Assembly (NCBI RefSeq): GCF_006739205.1
Contig: NZ_AP019720.1
Location: 1,364,001-1,428,000 of the forward strand
Source: Streptococcus mutans
GTDB taxonomy: Bacteria; Bacillota; Bacilli; Lactobacillales; Streptococcaceae
Reading direction: 5' to 3'
Length of the DNA stretch: 64,000 nt
Below, one piece after another: positions 1 through 9,447 of this stretch. The notes under the pieces were generated by a model, which was not told the origin of the DNA, searched no databases, and was given only the letters and a program-made list of their open reading frames with translations. The translations under genes and the position numbers were made by a program. The number at the start of each line of letters is the position of its first letter. Position 1 is the first letter of the stretch.

Positions 1-2585
1 CATTGGGTTACTGACAAGTGAGACACATGGAAGAATCTATTAAATCCTGGAATGACAATGGTAGCAAGCATAATAATCAAAGCAGTCGGCAAAGCCCAGT
101 TAAATGTTTTGTTTTTAAAGAAACCAACCTTAAAAATGGACTGATAAACCGATTTGACATTATAAGCATGTACCAATTGAATCAAACCAAGTGTTGCAAA
201 GGCCATGGTAAGAGCATCTGCATGAATTTCTGTACGTGTCGCATGTTCAGGAAAGAAAACTGCCCAGCCGTAAACGCCAAGTACAAGAAGAGTTTGTAGA
301 ATACCTTGATAGATAATGGCTCCCATAACACCACCTGAGAAGAAGCTTGACTTGCGTCCACGAGGTTTATGGGTCATCACACCAGGCTCAGCCGGTTCAA
401 CACCAAGAGCAATGGCTGGCAGAGTATCTGTCACCAAATTAATCCAGAGCAGATGAACGGGTTGAAGCACATCCCAACCAAAGAGAGTTGCAAAGAAGAT
501 GGTGAAAACTTCAGCCATGTTGGCAGATAACAGGTACTGAATTGATTTTTGGATATTGGAGAAGACCTTACGTCCTTCTTCAACCGCAACAATAATGGTT
601 GCAAAGTTATCATCGGCAAGCACCATATCAGAAGCACCCTTAGATACTTCAGTACCTGTGACTCCCATACCAATACCAATATCAGCCGTTTTAAGAGATG
701 GCGCATCATTAACCCCATCACCTGTCATAGCGACAATCTTGCCATCATTTTGCCAAGCCTTGACAATCCGAACCTTATGCTCCGGTGACACGCGCGCATA
801 AACCGAATACTGTTTGAAAACTTTTTGGAATTCTTCATCAGAAAGTTCATTGAGTTCAGCACCAGTGAAGACATGATCAATCCCATCATCATCAATAATT
901 CCCAAACGTTTGGCAATGGCTTCAGCAGTATCTTGATGATCACCTGTAATCATGATTGGACGAATGCCGGCTTCTTTAGCCACATGAACAGCTTCGGCCG
1001 CTTCTGGACGCTCTGGGTCAATCATCCCCACAAGACCAGCAAAAATCAAATCATTTTCAACGACTGCCGTTTCTAATTTTGGAATTTCAGACTCGTATTT
1101 GTAAGCTATCATGAGAACACGAAGCGCCTGTTTGGCAAGCGACTTGTTCATATCAAGAATGGCTTTTTTATCGTCCTCAGTGATTGGACGAATACTACCA
1201 TCTATCTCAATTTGCGTTATACGTTTGAGCAATTGATCCGGTGCTCCCTTGACAGCAATCAGATATTTCTCACCATCAAGTTTATGGATAGTTGACATGA
1301 GCTTTCGGTCAGAATCAAATGGCAATTCAGCGACACGTGGTTCAGCTTTAAGTACTTCGCGAATATCGAAATTATGATCAAAACCATATTGAACAAGAGC
1401 TGTTTCAGTAGGATCACCAATTAATTTACCATTGGCATCAACCTTACTGTCATTAGCAAAGTTCATAACGCGAAGAGCCATATTATTAACGTCAATGTCA
1501 TCATTAGCATCAACTAATCTACCATTATAATAGACTTTCTCAACAGTCATTTGATTCATGGTCAGCGTACCGGTTTTATCTGAAGCAATGATTTCAGTAG
1601 AACCAAGCGTTTCTACAGCTGGTAATTTACGAACAATGGACTGACGTTTGGCAAGTGTTTTCGTACCAAGTGAAAGGACAACTGTTACAATGGCTGGAAG
1701 CCCTTCAGGAATGGCAGCAACAGCTAAAGCAACAGCAACCATCAAACCTTCAAGAGGCTCTTCATGACGAACAAAGATACCAACTAGGCAAGTAATAATC
1801 GCAATAATAATGATAACATATGTCAATACCTTGGATAGATTATCTAAACTCTGTTTTAATGGCGTATCTGTTTCATCTGCATTAGCTAACATGCCAGCAA
1901 TATGGCCGACTTCTGTGTACATACCAGTATTGGTCACAACCCCCATACCACGACCATAAGTAACATTTGAATTTTGATAGGCCATATTCAAACGATCACC
2001 AATACCAGCATCTGATGCAATTGCAACAGTTACACTTTTTTCAACCGGCACAGACTCACCTGTTAAGGCTGCCTCTTCAATTTTCAACGAAGCTGCTTCC
2101 AAAAGACGCATATCTGCCGGAACCACATCACCAGCTTCAAGAAGAACGACATCACCTGGTACTAATTCTTTGGAATCAATTTCAGTAACATGGCCATCAC
2201 GCCGAACACGTGCATGTGGACTAGACATAGATTTTAAGGCCTCAATGGCTGCTTCTGCCTGTCCTTCCTGATAGACACCGAAGGCTGCATTTAAAACAAC
2301 AACAACTAGAATAATGATGGCATCCGTTAGCCCCCCCATTCCTTCAGTGATAACCGAAAGCGCTGCGGCAACAAGCAAAATGATAATCATCAAATCCTTA
2401 AATTGATCAATGAATTTGGCAAGAATAGTACGTTTTTCATCTTCTTCCAATTCATTGTAGCCATAATCAGCTAAGCGCTGTTTAGCTTGAGTACTGGTCA
2501 ATCCCTTCTTAGAAGATTCTAGGCCAGATAGGACAGTTTTTTCATCTTGGACGTAAAAACTGTCCCTTTTTTGTTTTTTGAACAA
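1..2585 (-). CDS. P-type cation-transporting ATPase (PacL/Ca2+-ATPase type), 3' end beyond window
   Basis: This is a P2-type ATPase that moves divalent cations across the cytoplasmic membrane. Reading on the minus strand shows a cation-ATPase N-terminal domain, the TGES actuator motif, the phosphorylation motif DKTGTLT, and the hinge GDGVNDAP. The PEGLP segment is the ion-binding motif of SERCA/PMR1-like pumps. The start is TTG at 2583-2585, preceded by GGAG at 2594-2597; no ATG lies in a suitable place. The C-terminal membrane segments run off the window start. The manganese riboswitch just upstream suggests a Mn2+-linked Ca2+ or Mn2+ exporter, as for the pneumococcal homologue; the ion is inferred. 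Confidence 0.93.
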   Translation of the reverse strand, partial: MFKKQKRDSFYVQDEKTVLSGLESSKKGLTSTQAKQRLADYGYNELEEDEKRTILAKFIDQFKDLMIIILLVAAALSVITEGMGGLTDAIIILVVVVLNAAFGVYQEGQAEAAIEALKSMSSPHARVRRDGHVTEIDSKELVPGDVVLLEAGDVVPADMRLLEAASLKIEEAALTGESVPVEKSVTVAIASDAGIGDRLNMAYQNSNVTYGRGMGVVTNTGMYTEVGHIAGMLANADETDTPLKQSLDNLSKVLTYVIIIIAIITCLVGIFVRHEEPLEGLMVAVALAVAAIPEGLPAIVTVVLSLGTKTLAKRQSIVRKLPAVETLGSTEIIASDKTGTLTMNQMTVEKVYYNGRLVDANDDIDVNNMALRVMNFANDSKVDANGKLIGDPTETALVQYGFDHNFDIREVLKAEPRVAELPFDSDRKLMSTIHKLDGEKYLIAVKGAPDQLLKRITQIEIDGSIRPITEDDKKAILDMNKSLAKQALRVLMIAYKYESEIPKLETAVVENDLIFAGLVGMIDPERPEAAEAVHVAKEAGIRPIMITGDHQDTAEAIAKRLGIIDDDGIDHVFTGAELNELSDEEFQKVFKQYSVYARVSPEHKVRIVKAWQNDGKIVAMTGDGVNDAPSLKTADIGIGMGVTGTEVSKGASDMVLADDNFATIIVAVEEGRKVFSNIQKSIQYLLSANMAEVFTIFFATLFGWDVLQPVHLLWINLVTDTLPAIALGVEPAEPGVMTHKPRGRKSSFFSGGVMGAIIYQGILQTLLVLGVYGWAVFFPEHATRTEIHADALTMAFATLGLIQLVHAYNVKSVYQSIFKVGFFKNKTFNWALPTALIIMLATIVIPGFNRFFHVSHLSVTQ

Positions 2586-2619
2586 AATAAATTCTCCTTT
2601 TCGGTCTTTAAAAGAAAAA

Positions 2620-2726
2620 GACCTGTTTAATAATTAAACAAGTCTCGCTATTTAATATGTTGCCGGAAAACAGTTTCGGATTGACGACAACATCACGGCA
2701 AAACCGCTAGCTACTCCCTTGATAAT
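2620..2726 (-). promoter_or_regulatory. yybP-ykoY manganese riboswitch with intrinsic terminator
   Basis: The 5' leader of the ATPase mRNA carries the conserved blocks of the yybP-ykoY class: GGGAGTAG near the 5' side, GTCGTCAAT, and CCGGCAACAT. It is followed by a 12-bp stem (2620-2631 with 2633-2644, one wobble) and a T-rich run at 2610-2619, a terminator that ends just before the ribosome binding site. In this family Mn2+ binding stabilises the aptamer and favours read-through, so pump expression should rise with Mn2+. The class is assigned from sequence blocks, not from a covariance search. Confidence 0.88.
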
Positions 2727-2730
2727 CTTC

Positions 2731-2758
2731 ATTATACCATAAATAAAGGCCTTTTCAA
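2731..2758 (-). promoter_or_regulatory. sigma-A promoter of the riboswitch-ATPase transcript
   Basis: On the minus strand a TTGAAA -35 box (2753-2758) and a perfect TATAAT -10 box (2731-2736) are separated by 16 bp. They lie just upstream of the riboswitch. Nothing else is recognised between 2759 and 2983. Confidence 0.75.
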
Positions 2759-2983
2759 TATAAAATACCTCATTTTGAAGAAGCCTGTTCCCCTTTCAAA
2801 AAGCGATGCTTGGCTTTTTAAGATTTTCCCAGAAATTGGATTATAAATGGCATTCTTATAGAATGATTCGACAGAAAAACAATAGCTAAGAGTCATGGTA
2901 AAACCACTCATAAAAGTGTTTTTTATAACCAGCTGCTGAACTCTTTCTCAAAAAATATTGTCTATAGAACCTCTTTGCTGTCT

Positions 2984-3376
2984 TTAAAACCAAGTTAATT
3001 CTAATTGATATTTTGCGAAAATATTCTGTGATTCTGAATCTGGCTGTTTAAGAACATAGTCAAGCTTGATAGAGTGATTTGTTTTATCAAAAATAAATTT
3101 ACTGGTTTTTGTCATGAAATGTTGAATACCCATAGGCGTTGGAATAGTCACCAAAGCTTGTACTTCTCTATGAAAACGTAAGACGGATTTTGGATTTGAA
3201 AAGCGTGTCATAATTAATTCTTGATCATTACATTTAATCACAACTCTTTCTTTTTCTTCATTGACAAAAATAAAGTAAGAAAAGCCATTTTTCTCGGTCA
3301 CATCAACCGGATGGGTTTGGTCTATCACTTCTCTTTGACCATCTAGATCAATTTCATTTCTCAAATGAATCTGCAT
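2984..3376 (-). CDS. DUF1934 family protein (YwiB-like), 130 aa
   Basis: This is a small soluble protein with no signal peptide or membrane segment. Its length, beta-rich composition and opening (MQIHLRNEIDLDGQ) resemble the DUF1934/YwiB family of Firmicutes, which are calycin-like beta-barrels of unknown role. The start has a good ribosome binding site (GAAGGAG about 6 nt upstream). It lies alone between the ATPase leader and the TSUP permease gene on the same strand. The family assignment is from memory of the pattern; the function is not known. Confidence 0.75.
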   Translation of the reverse strand: MQIHLRNEIDLDGQREVIDQTHPVDVTEKNGFSYFIFVNEEKERVVIKCNDQELIMTRFSNPKSVLRFHREVQALVTIPTPMGIQHFMTKTSKFIFDKTNHSIKLDYVLKQPDSESQNIFAKYQLELTWF

Positions 3377-3437
3377 ATTTCTCCTTCAATTCATTCTATG
3401 TTTAGATTCTGGCTCTTATACCAATCATTAACTTACA

Positions 3438-4316
3438 CTATCTTCTTATAATAGAAGAACGCAACAATGTTGCACCCGTAAAGAAGGCAATAAAGACAAC
3501 TAAAATCTTGAGATTGTTAATGTCTAAATTACTGAGAAAGAAGGCTGCTGTTAAAACGCCAAGGATGCCACCAATAATGATGCCAAAGGTCCCCGGCCAA
3601 TGAACACGGTCAGATTTAATAAATGCTATTGAACTGGCTGTTAAAATCATGGCTGCATCCAACATCATAACGGGCAAAGCAATGGAAGGATTGATGCCCA
3701 TCAAAGAAAAGAAAATCAATTCTGGCGCATAATTACCCAATCCCATAGTCATTAACATGCCAATAATAAAATCAAAAATAATACCAACTAAAAGCCAAAT
3801 GCCTTTTAGACCACGAATCTGAGAGGAAATGCCTGCTCCAGGATTGGTCAGCATGCGGTAAACCATGACCAAAGCTGCAATAATGAGCAAAATTCCCAAA
3901 ACACGTTGAACCTGTTGAGTATTCCAATTTTTGGTTATCCGTGTTCCAACAAAGGCTCCCGTAAAAGAGGCTGCTGCCATACAAACCAGAGTAGTAATGT
4001 CCACCTTGACAATAGTCACAAAACAAAGTGCCTCAACCAAAACAGGAACAACATGGGCAGTTGACATGGTGGCAGGTATTTTACGATCATCTTCAACTAA
4101 TTTTGTCGCTTTAAAAAGTGTTGTCGTCGTCGCAAAAGTCCCAATTCCCAAAGTATCTAAGAGATCTGTCACATAACCAATCCAAAACCCTGTTAAAAAT
4201 TTCTCTTTTAAATTAATTTGATGCTGTCGTGCATGTAATAAAATGGTTCCCATTATCCAAGTAATCAGACTGATCAAAAGTAACTGAATGGTATTTAATA
4301 TTAAACGATTTGTCAT
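3438..4316 (-). CDS. TSUP-family (TauE/SafE) membrane permease, 292 aa
   Basis: The protein has about eight hydrophobic segments and the glycine-rich repeats typical of the sulfite exporter TauE/SafE (TSUP) family, for example the duplicated pattern near GIGTFATT and the second-half GLGNYAPELIFF segment. Members export or import small sulfur-containing or organic anions; the substrate here is unknown. There is no Shine-Dalgarno sequence before the ATG. Instead a TATAAT box (4323-4328) ends 6 nt upstream, with TTTACG at 4346-4351, so the mRNA may start at the ATG itself. The gene is divergent from the HD-domain gene. Confidence 0.85.
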   Translation of the reverse strand: MTNRLILNTIQLLLISLITWIMGTILLHARQHQINLKEKFLTGFWIGYVTDLLDTLGIGTFATTTTLFKATKLVEDDRKIPATMSTAHVVPVLVEALCFVTIVKVDITTLVCMAAASFTGAFVGTRITKNWNTQQVQRVLGILLIIAALVMVYRMLTNPGAGISSQIRGLKGIWLLVGIIFDFIIGMLMTMGLGNYAPELIFFSLMGINPSIALPVMMLDAAMILTASSIAFIKSDRVHWPGTFGIIIGGILGVLTAAFFLSNLDINNLKILVVFIAFFTGATLLRSSIIRR

Positions 4317-4322
4317 TAGTTC

Positions 4323-4351
4323 ATTATAATGTAAATTTAGGAATCCGTAAA
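4323..4351 (-). promoter_or_regulatory. promoter giving a predicted leaderless TSUP mRNA
   Basis: Minus-strand TTTACG (4346-4351), a 17-bp spacer and TATAAT (4323-4328) are followed by 6 nt and then the ATG at 4316. Transcription would begin at or next to the start codon. Confidence 0.65.
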
Positions 4352-4415
4352 TACAAAAAGAAATTTTTTTCTGTTTACATACTTTCTAAAAAACGGTATC
4401 TCATGGAAATTTTGT

Positions 4416-4421
4416 TATAAT
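4416..4421 (+). promoter_or_regulatory. extended -10 promoter giving a predicted leaderless HD-protein mRNA
   Basis: TGt-TATAAT (extended -10, TATAAT at 4416-4421) is followed by 6 nt and then the ATG at 4428. No -35 match is clear and no Shine-Dalgarno sequence is present. Confidence 0.6.
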
Positions 4422-4427
4422 AAAGCT

Positions 4428-5732
4428 ATGAAAGAAAAAGTATTCCGAGATCCTGTTCATAATTATATACCTGTTGAAGATGAGCTCATTTATGATCTTA
4501 TCAATAGCAAAGAATTCCAGCGACTGCGTCGCATTAAACAGTTAGGTTCATCTAGTTTTACCTTTCATGGTGCTGAACACAGCCGTTTTTCACACTGTCT
4601 TGGTGTTTATTATCTTGCCAGACGTGTTACCAATATTTTTGATAAAAAATACTCAGACATTTGGAATAGTAACGAATCTCTCTTAACCATGACCGCAGCT
4701 CTTTTGCATGATATTGGTCATGGGGCCTATTCTCATACTTTTGAGAGGCTGTTTGACACTAATCACGAAACCATTACTCAGCAGATTATTTTAAGTCCTG
4801 AAACAGAAATCAATACGATTTTAAGGCGTGTCTCACCAGATTTTCCTGACAAGGTCGCTAGTGTTATCAATCATACCTATTCTAACAAACAGGTTGAACA
4901 GCTCATTTCCAGCCAAATTGATGTTGATCGCATGGATTATCTCCTGCGAGATTCTTACTTTACTGGTGCTAGCTACGGTGAATTTGATTTAACACGCGTC
5001 TTACGCGTCATTCGTCCAATTGAAAATGGTATTGCTTTTTCAAGAGATGGCATGCATGCTGTAGAAGATTATATTATCAGTCGCTATCAAATGTACATGC
5101 AGGTTTATTTTCATCCAGCTAGCCGTGCTATGGAAGTTCTCTTGCAAAATCTACTCAAACGTGCAAAATACCTTTATCCCAAAGAAAAAGAATTTTTCAC
5201 TGTTACATCACCTCATTTAATCCCTTTTTTTGAAAATAGGGTTACCCTAGAAGACTATCTTAGTCTGGATGACGGTGTCATGAATACCTATTTTCAAACT
5301 TGGATGCAAAGTGCAGACAAAATCTTATCTGACCTCGCTAGCCGTTTTATCAATCGCAAAGTCTTCAAATCAATCACTTTTGATGAAAAAGATCTCTCAA
5401 ATTTAGAAAAACTAAGAGAAATTGTTAAAGACCTTGGTTTTGATCCAACATATTATACTGCTCTTCACCTTAATTTTGACCTTCCTTATGATGTCTACAA
5501 GCCAGATGTTCAAAATCCCCGCACTCAAATTGAAATGTTGCAAGAAGATGGCTCCATTGCCGAGCTGTCTACACTATCACCTCTAGTTCATACCTTATCT
5601 GGTACTACGCATGGCGATCGTCGCTTCTACTTTCCCAAGGAGATGCTTATCAAAGATGATCTTTTTGTCGAAGCTAAAGAAAAGTTTTCTCACTATATCA
5701 AAAATAAGCATTTTTACAATCTCAGAGAGTGA
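4428..5732 (+). CDS. HD-domain phosphohydrolase (YwfO-like), 434 aa
   Basis: A metal-dependent HD-superfamily hydrolase related to dNTP triphosphohydrolases. The signature residues are visible: H51 in GAEHSRFSH, H94-D95 in LLHDIGHGAYSH, and an Asp-rich segment around 165-170 (DVDRMD). The 434-residue length fits the YwfO/HD family found beside cell-envelope and HAD genes in Firmicutes. The substrate is not known; dNTPs or another nucleotide are likely. It is divergent from the TSUP gene and seems to be translated from a leaderless mRNA. The C-terminal half has no further motif I recognise. Confidence 0.88.
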   Translation: MKEKVFRDPVHNYIPVEDELIYDLINSKEFQRLRRIKQLGSSSFTFHGAEHSRFSHCLGVYYLARRVTNIFDKKYSDIWNSNESLLTMTAALLHDIGHGAYSHTFERLFDTNHETITQQIILSPETEINTILRRVSPDFPDKVASVINHTYSNKQVEQLISSQIDVDRMDYLLRDSYFTGASYGEFDLTRVLRVIRPIENGIAFSRDGMHAVEDYIISRYQMYMQVYFHPASRAMEVLLQNLLKRAKYLYPKEKEFFTVTSPHLIPFFENRVTLEDYLSLDDGVMNTYFQTWMQSADKILSDLASRFINRKVFKSITFDEKDLSNLEKLREIVKDLGFDPTYYTALHLNFDLPYDVYKPDVQNPRTQIEMLQEDGSIAELSTLSPLVHTLSGTTHGDRRFYFPKEMLIKDDLFVEAKEKFSHYIKNKHFYNLRE

Positions 5733-5979
5733 GGTTTAAGCTATTCTCTCTTATTTCTTTAAAACTATTGCAAGCAAGTGATAAATATGAGAAAAATCAT
5801 TTATGGACTAATTGTTTAGAAATAAAATTAAGATAGGAAGGAAATTTTCTGATAACATTTTGCTTCCTATCTTTCCTTCTCCGCTTGCTTTATCAATTAA
5901 TCCCCACACAACATGACAAATAAGCTAATTTTTAGTAAGATAGTCTGTAGAAATTTGTAATTAGAAATTAGGAACCAGT

Positions 5980-6789
5980 ATGTCAATTAAATTGGTTGCT
6001 GTCGATATTGACGGCACATTACTTAATAGTAAGCGTGAAGTAACACCTGAAGTTTACACTGCTATCCAAGATGCTAAAAAAGCTGGCGTCAAGGTCGTTA
6101 TTGCAACAGGCCGCCCCATTGCTGGTGTAACCGATTTACTAGAAAAATTAAATCTCAAGGATCAAGGAGATTACGTGATTACTTTTAACGGTGCTTTAGT
6201 ACAAGATACCGCAACTGGTGAAGACTTGATTAAAGAAACGTTAACTTATGATGATTATTTAGATATTGAATTGCTCAGTCGCAAATTAAGTGTGCACATG
6301 CATGCTATCTCTAAAGAAGGTATTTACACTGCCAATCGTGATATCGGCAAATACACTGTCCATGAAGCAAGTTTGGTTAACATGCCAGTCTATTATCGTA
6401 CTCCTGAAGAAATGGTTGGCAAAGAGATTGTGAAAATAATGATGATTGACGAACCTGAAATGTTAGATGCTGCTATTGCTCAACTGCCAGCCAGCCTTTA
6501 TGAACACTACACAGTTGTCAAATCAAGACCTTTTTATTTAGAAATCATGAATAAAAAAGTCAGCAAAGGCACTGCTATCGTTCATTTAGCAGAAAAGTTA
6601 GGACTTAGCAGAGATGAGACAATGGCTATTGGTGATGAGGAAAATGATCGTGCTATGCTAGAAGCTGTTGGAAGCCCTGTTGTGATGGAAAATGGTATTC
6701 CTGAACTCAAAAAAATGGCTAAGTACATCACCAAATCAAACGACAACAGTGGGGTCGCTTATGCAATTAAAAAGTGGGTATTAAACTAA
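5980..6789 (+). CDS. Cof-type HAD-IIB sugar-phosphatase-like hydrolase, 269 aa
   Basis: A haloacid dehalogenase superfamily phosphatase of the Cof/YidA class. The nucleophile motif DIDGT is at residues 9-13, TGR near 43, a lysine in the third motif (KGTA), and the metal-binding GDEEND near 215. A large C2B cap domain lies between. It probably hydrolyses sugar phosphates or FMN-like substrates. The stop codon overlaps the start of the MurM-like gene (TAATG), so the two are translationally coupled; a link to wall precursor metabolism is possible but not shown. AGGA lies upstream of the ATG. Confidence 0.9.
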   Translation: MSIKLVAVDIDGTLLNSKREVTPEVYTAIQDAKKAGVKVVIATGRPIAGVTDLLEKLNLKDQGDYVITFNGALVQDTATGEDLIKETLTYDDYLDIELLSRKLSVHMHAISKEGIYTANRDIGKYTVHEASLVNMPVYYRTPEEMVGKEIVKIMMIDEPEMLDAAIAQLPASLYEHYTVVKSRPFYLEIMNKKVSKGTAIVHLAEKLGLSRDETMAIGDEENDRAMLEAVGSPVVMENGIPELKKMAKYITKSNDNSGVAYAIKKWVLN

Positions 6790-8003
6790 TGTACACATAT
6801 AAAATCGGAATTTCAAAAGAAGAACATGATAACTTTATCAAAAACAGCGGTCAAACCAATCTACTACAAAGCAGTTCTTGGGCAAAAGTTAAAGATGAAT
6901 GGGGAAATGAGCGAATGGGTTTTTATCAAGATAGCAAACTTGTTGCCTCTGCCTCTATTTTAATCAGACCTTTACCTCTTGGTATGACAATGTTTTACAT
7001 TCCAAGAGGTCCCGTCATGAACTATCAAGATAAAGATTTGGTGAATTTTGTATTGACCTCCTTAAAAAAGTTTGCCAAAAGAAAAAGAGCCCTATTTATT
7101 AAGTTTGATCCTTTTATTTTGCTGAACCATCATCAAATTGATGAGGAAGCCATCAATAACCCGCAAGCACAAACTATTATTGACACTTTAAAGCATTTAG
7201 GCTGTGAATGGCTGGGACAAACAAGTGATATGGGAGAAACTATTCAGCCGCGTTTCCAAGCCAATATCTACGCAGAAGGGTTCTCTGAAGCTAACTTATC
7301 CAAAAAAATCCGACAATCCATCCGTACTGCCAAAAATAAGGGAGTTAGCATTCGCTTTGGTGGCTATGAACTTTTGGCAGACTTCTCCGATTTAATGAAA
7401 AAAACAGAAGATCGCAAAAGCATTCACCTCAGAGGCATTGATTACTACCGCAAACTCTTAGACAATTATCCCCAACACTCTTTCATTACTTTGGCTAGTC
7501 TCAATTTGAAAGAAAGACTTACCGAACTAGAAAGTCAAAGGAAAAAAGCTCAAAATAACCTTGCTAAATTTGGTGATAATGTTAAACCGAGCAAAATTGA
7601 TAATACAAAAAAAGAAATCGAACGTCTCAGTGACGAGATTGCCTTTCTTCAAGAGCATTTATCCCAAGGTAAAGATACCGTTCCTCTTTCAGGAACATTA
7701 TCTCTTGAATTCGGTAAAACATCCGAAAATGTCTATGCTGGTATGGATGACGAATTTCGCCGTTATCAAGCTGCTATCTATACTTGGTTTGCAACGGCTA
7801 ACCATGCCTTTGAAAGAGGCAGTCACTGGCAAAATATGGGAGGTATTGAAAATGACCTCTCTGGCGGACTTTACAACTTCAAATCAAAATTCAAACCAGA
7901 AATTGAAGAATTTATTGGTGAATTTAATTTACCAGTCAGCCCGCTCTATAAATTAGCTAATATTGCCTATACCATACGTAAAAAACGAAGGAGCAAGCAT
8001 TAA
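6789..8003 (+). CDS. murM: FemAB-family peptidoglycan branching ligase (MurM type)
   Basis: A FemX/MurM-family aminoacyl-tRNA-dependent ligase that adds the first residue of the interpeptide bridge to the stem-peptide lysine of lipid II, at the cytoplasmic face of the membrane. It shows the two GNAT-like halves (for example FIKFDPF and the later YAGMDDEFRRYQAAIYTWF) and a central helical arm (about residues 240-300) that mimics tRNA-binding coiled coils. The ATG at 6789 overlaps the preceding stop; an in-frame GTG at 6774 is a less likely start. The order MurM then MurN is inferred from the pair and homologue order. Confidence 0.82.
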   Translation: MYTYKIGISKEEHDNFIKNSGQTNLLQSSSWAKVKDEWGNERMGFYQDSKLVASASILIRPLPLGMTMFYIPRGPVMNYQDKDLVNFVLTSLKKFAKRKRALFIKFDPFILLNHHQIDEEAINNPQAQTIIDTLKHLGCEWLGQTSDMGETIQPRFQANIYAEGFSEANLSKKIRQSIRTAKNKGVSIRFGGYELLADFSDLMKKTEDRKSIHLRGIDYYRKLLDNYPQHSFITLASLNLKERLTELESQRKKAQNNLAKFGDNVKPSKIDNTKKEIERLSDEIAFLQEHLSQGKDTVPLSGTLSLEFGKTSENVYAGMDDEFRRYQAAIYTWFATANHAFERGSHWQNMGGIENDLSGGLYNFKSKFKPEIEEFIGEFNLPVSPLYKLANIAYTIRKKRRSKH

Positions 8004-8005
8004 TA

Positions 8006-9238
8006 ATGGCTTTACAAAACATCTCTCAAAATGATTTTGCCTTACATGTTCAAAAAGCAGAGCAAAAATCTTTCATGCAGACCTTAGAAATGGCCAAGCT
8101 TCTTTCCAAAAGAGGATTTACGCTTAATTATATTGCTTGGTTAGAAAATGGAACAATTGAAATTTCTGCTATTTTATACAGCATGCCCATGACTGGCGGC
8201 CGCTATTTTGAAATTAATTGCGGACCAGTTGTCACACGAGATAAGCATCTAACAGATTTTTACAGAGAACTAAAAGACTATGTCAAAGAAAAAGGTGCTT
8301 TAGAATTAGTAATAAAACCTTATGACACCTATCAAACCTTTGATGGTGATGGCCAAGCAACCAGTGCTGAAAAAAAAGAACTTATCTCGCAATTAACTAA
8401 TCTCGGTTATCATTTTGATGGCTTGCAGAGGGATTATCCTAATGGTGAACCTGATTGGCACTATGTCAAAGATTTATCGGATATTAGCGAACAAACACTG
8501 CTAAAATCCTTCAGTAAAAAAGGACGCCCTTTAGTAAAAAAAGCCAAAACTTTCGGCACTAAACTTCGTCGGCTTAATCGTGATGAGCTTAACCTCTTTA
8601 AGGAAATTACTTCAGCCACTTCTGATCGCAGAGAATACAGTGATAAAAGTCTGGACTACTACCAAGACTTTTACGATAGTTTTGGAAATAATGCCGAATT
8701 TATGATTGCCAGCCTCAACTTTGAAAATTATCTTAGTCATTTACAAAAGGATCAAAATAAACTTGGCAATAAAATTGCTAAGTTGCAAGCCGATTTGGAA
8801 AAAAATCCGCATTCTGAAAAAAAACAAAACCAATTGCGTGAACTGTCCAGCCAATTCGATACCTTTACAACTCGTCAAGAAGAAGCTCAGAAATTTATCA
8901 CTAAATACGGCAAAAAGGATGTCATCTTAGCAGGCAGTCTCTTTGTTTATACACCTCAAGAAGCCGTCTATCTTTTCTCAGGTTCCTATCCAGAATTTAA
9001 TAAGTTCTATGCGCCTGCTCTTCTACAAGAACATGTGATGCTTGAAGCTCTTAAAAGAGGAATTTCTTTTTATAATCTCCTTGGTATTACAGGGCACTTT
9101 GATAATTCAGATGGTGTTCTTCGTTTCAAACAAAATTTCAATGGTTACATTGTCCGCAAGATGGGAACATTCCATTATTATCCAAATCCCTTAAAATACA
9201 GACTTTTAAATACGATTAAAAAAATTCTAAGACGTTAA
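8006..9238 (+). CDS. murN: FemAB-family peptidoglycan branching ligase (MurN type)
   Basis: The second FemAB ligase of the pair, 410 aa, three nucleotides after the first. MurN enzymes add the second residue of the interpeptide bridge. Two acyltransferase-like halves surround a lysine-rich coiled-coil arm (about residues 245-305). Typical blocks include SFSKKGRPLVKKA and the C-terminal NLLGITGHFDNSDGVLRFK. With MurM it should set cross-bridge composition and hence wall strength and beta-lactam response. The operon ends at the terminator at 9286-9308. Confidence 0.85.
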   Translation: MALQNISQNDFALHVQKAEQKSFMQTLEMAKLLSKRGFTLNYIAWLENGTIEISAILYSMPMTGGRYFEINCGPVVTRDKHLTDFYRELKDYVKEKGALELVIKPYDTYQTFDGDGQATSAEKKELISQLTNLGYHFDGLQRDYPNGEPDWHYVKDLSDISEQTLLKSFSKKGRPLVKKAKTFGTKLRRLNRDELNLFKEITSATSDRREYSDKSLDYYQDFYDSFGNNAEFMIASLNFENYLSHLQKDQNKLGNKIAKLQADLEKNPHSEKKQNQLRELSSQFDTFTTRQEEAQKFITKYGKKDVILAGSLFVYTPQEAVYLFSGSYPEFNKFYAPALLQEHVMLEALKRGISFYNLLGITGHFDNSDGVLRFKQNFNGYIVRKMGTFHYYPNPLKYRLLNTIKKILRR

Positions 9239-9285
9239 CCTGTTTTCATTAAACAGTCTAAGTTTTATCTTCAGTCTAAAAGAAG

Positions 9286-9308
9286 CACCTTCAATCAGGT
9301 GTTTTTTT
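9286..9308 (+). terminator. intrinsic terminator of the murMN operon
   Basis: Five-bp stem CACCT/AGGTG (9286-9290 with 9297-9301) with a 6-nt loop, followed by seven T residues. Confidence 0.75.
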
Positions 9309-9329
9309 GATATGATAGACAGTTATACC

Positions 9330-9364
9330 AAAAAACACTGCTGATTTTTATCAGCAGTGTTTTT
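9330..9364. terminator. bidirectional terminator between murN and tpiA
   Basis: A perfect 10-bp stem (CACTGCTGAT at 9336-9345 with its complement at 9350-9359) has a TTTT loop, A residues on the left and a T run on the right, so it can stop transcription from both sides. Confidence 0.85.
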
Positions 9365-9447
9365 AAGTATGAAATGAATTTCTTGCAGGTTTAAAAGTTA
9401 AAATACAAGCAGAAAATCATCAATTCTAATTAGCTGCTCAGCTCAGC

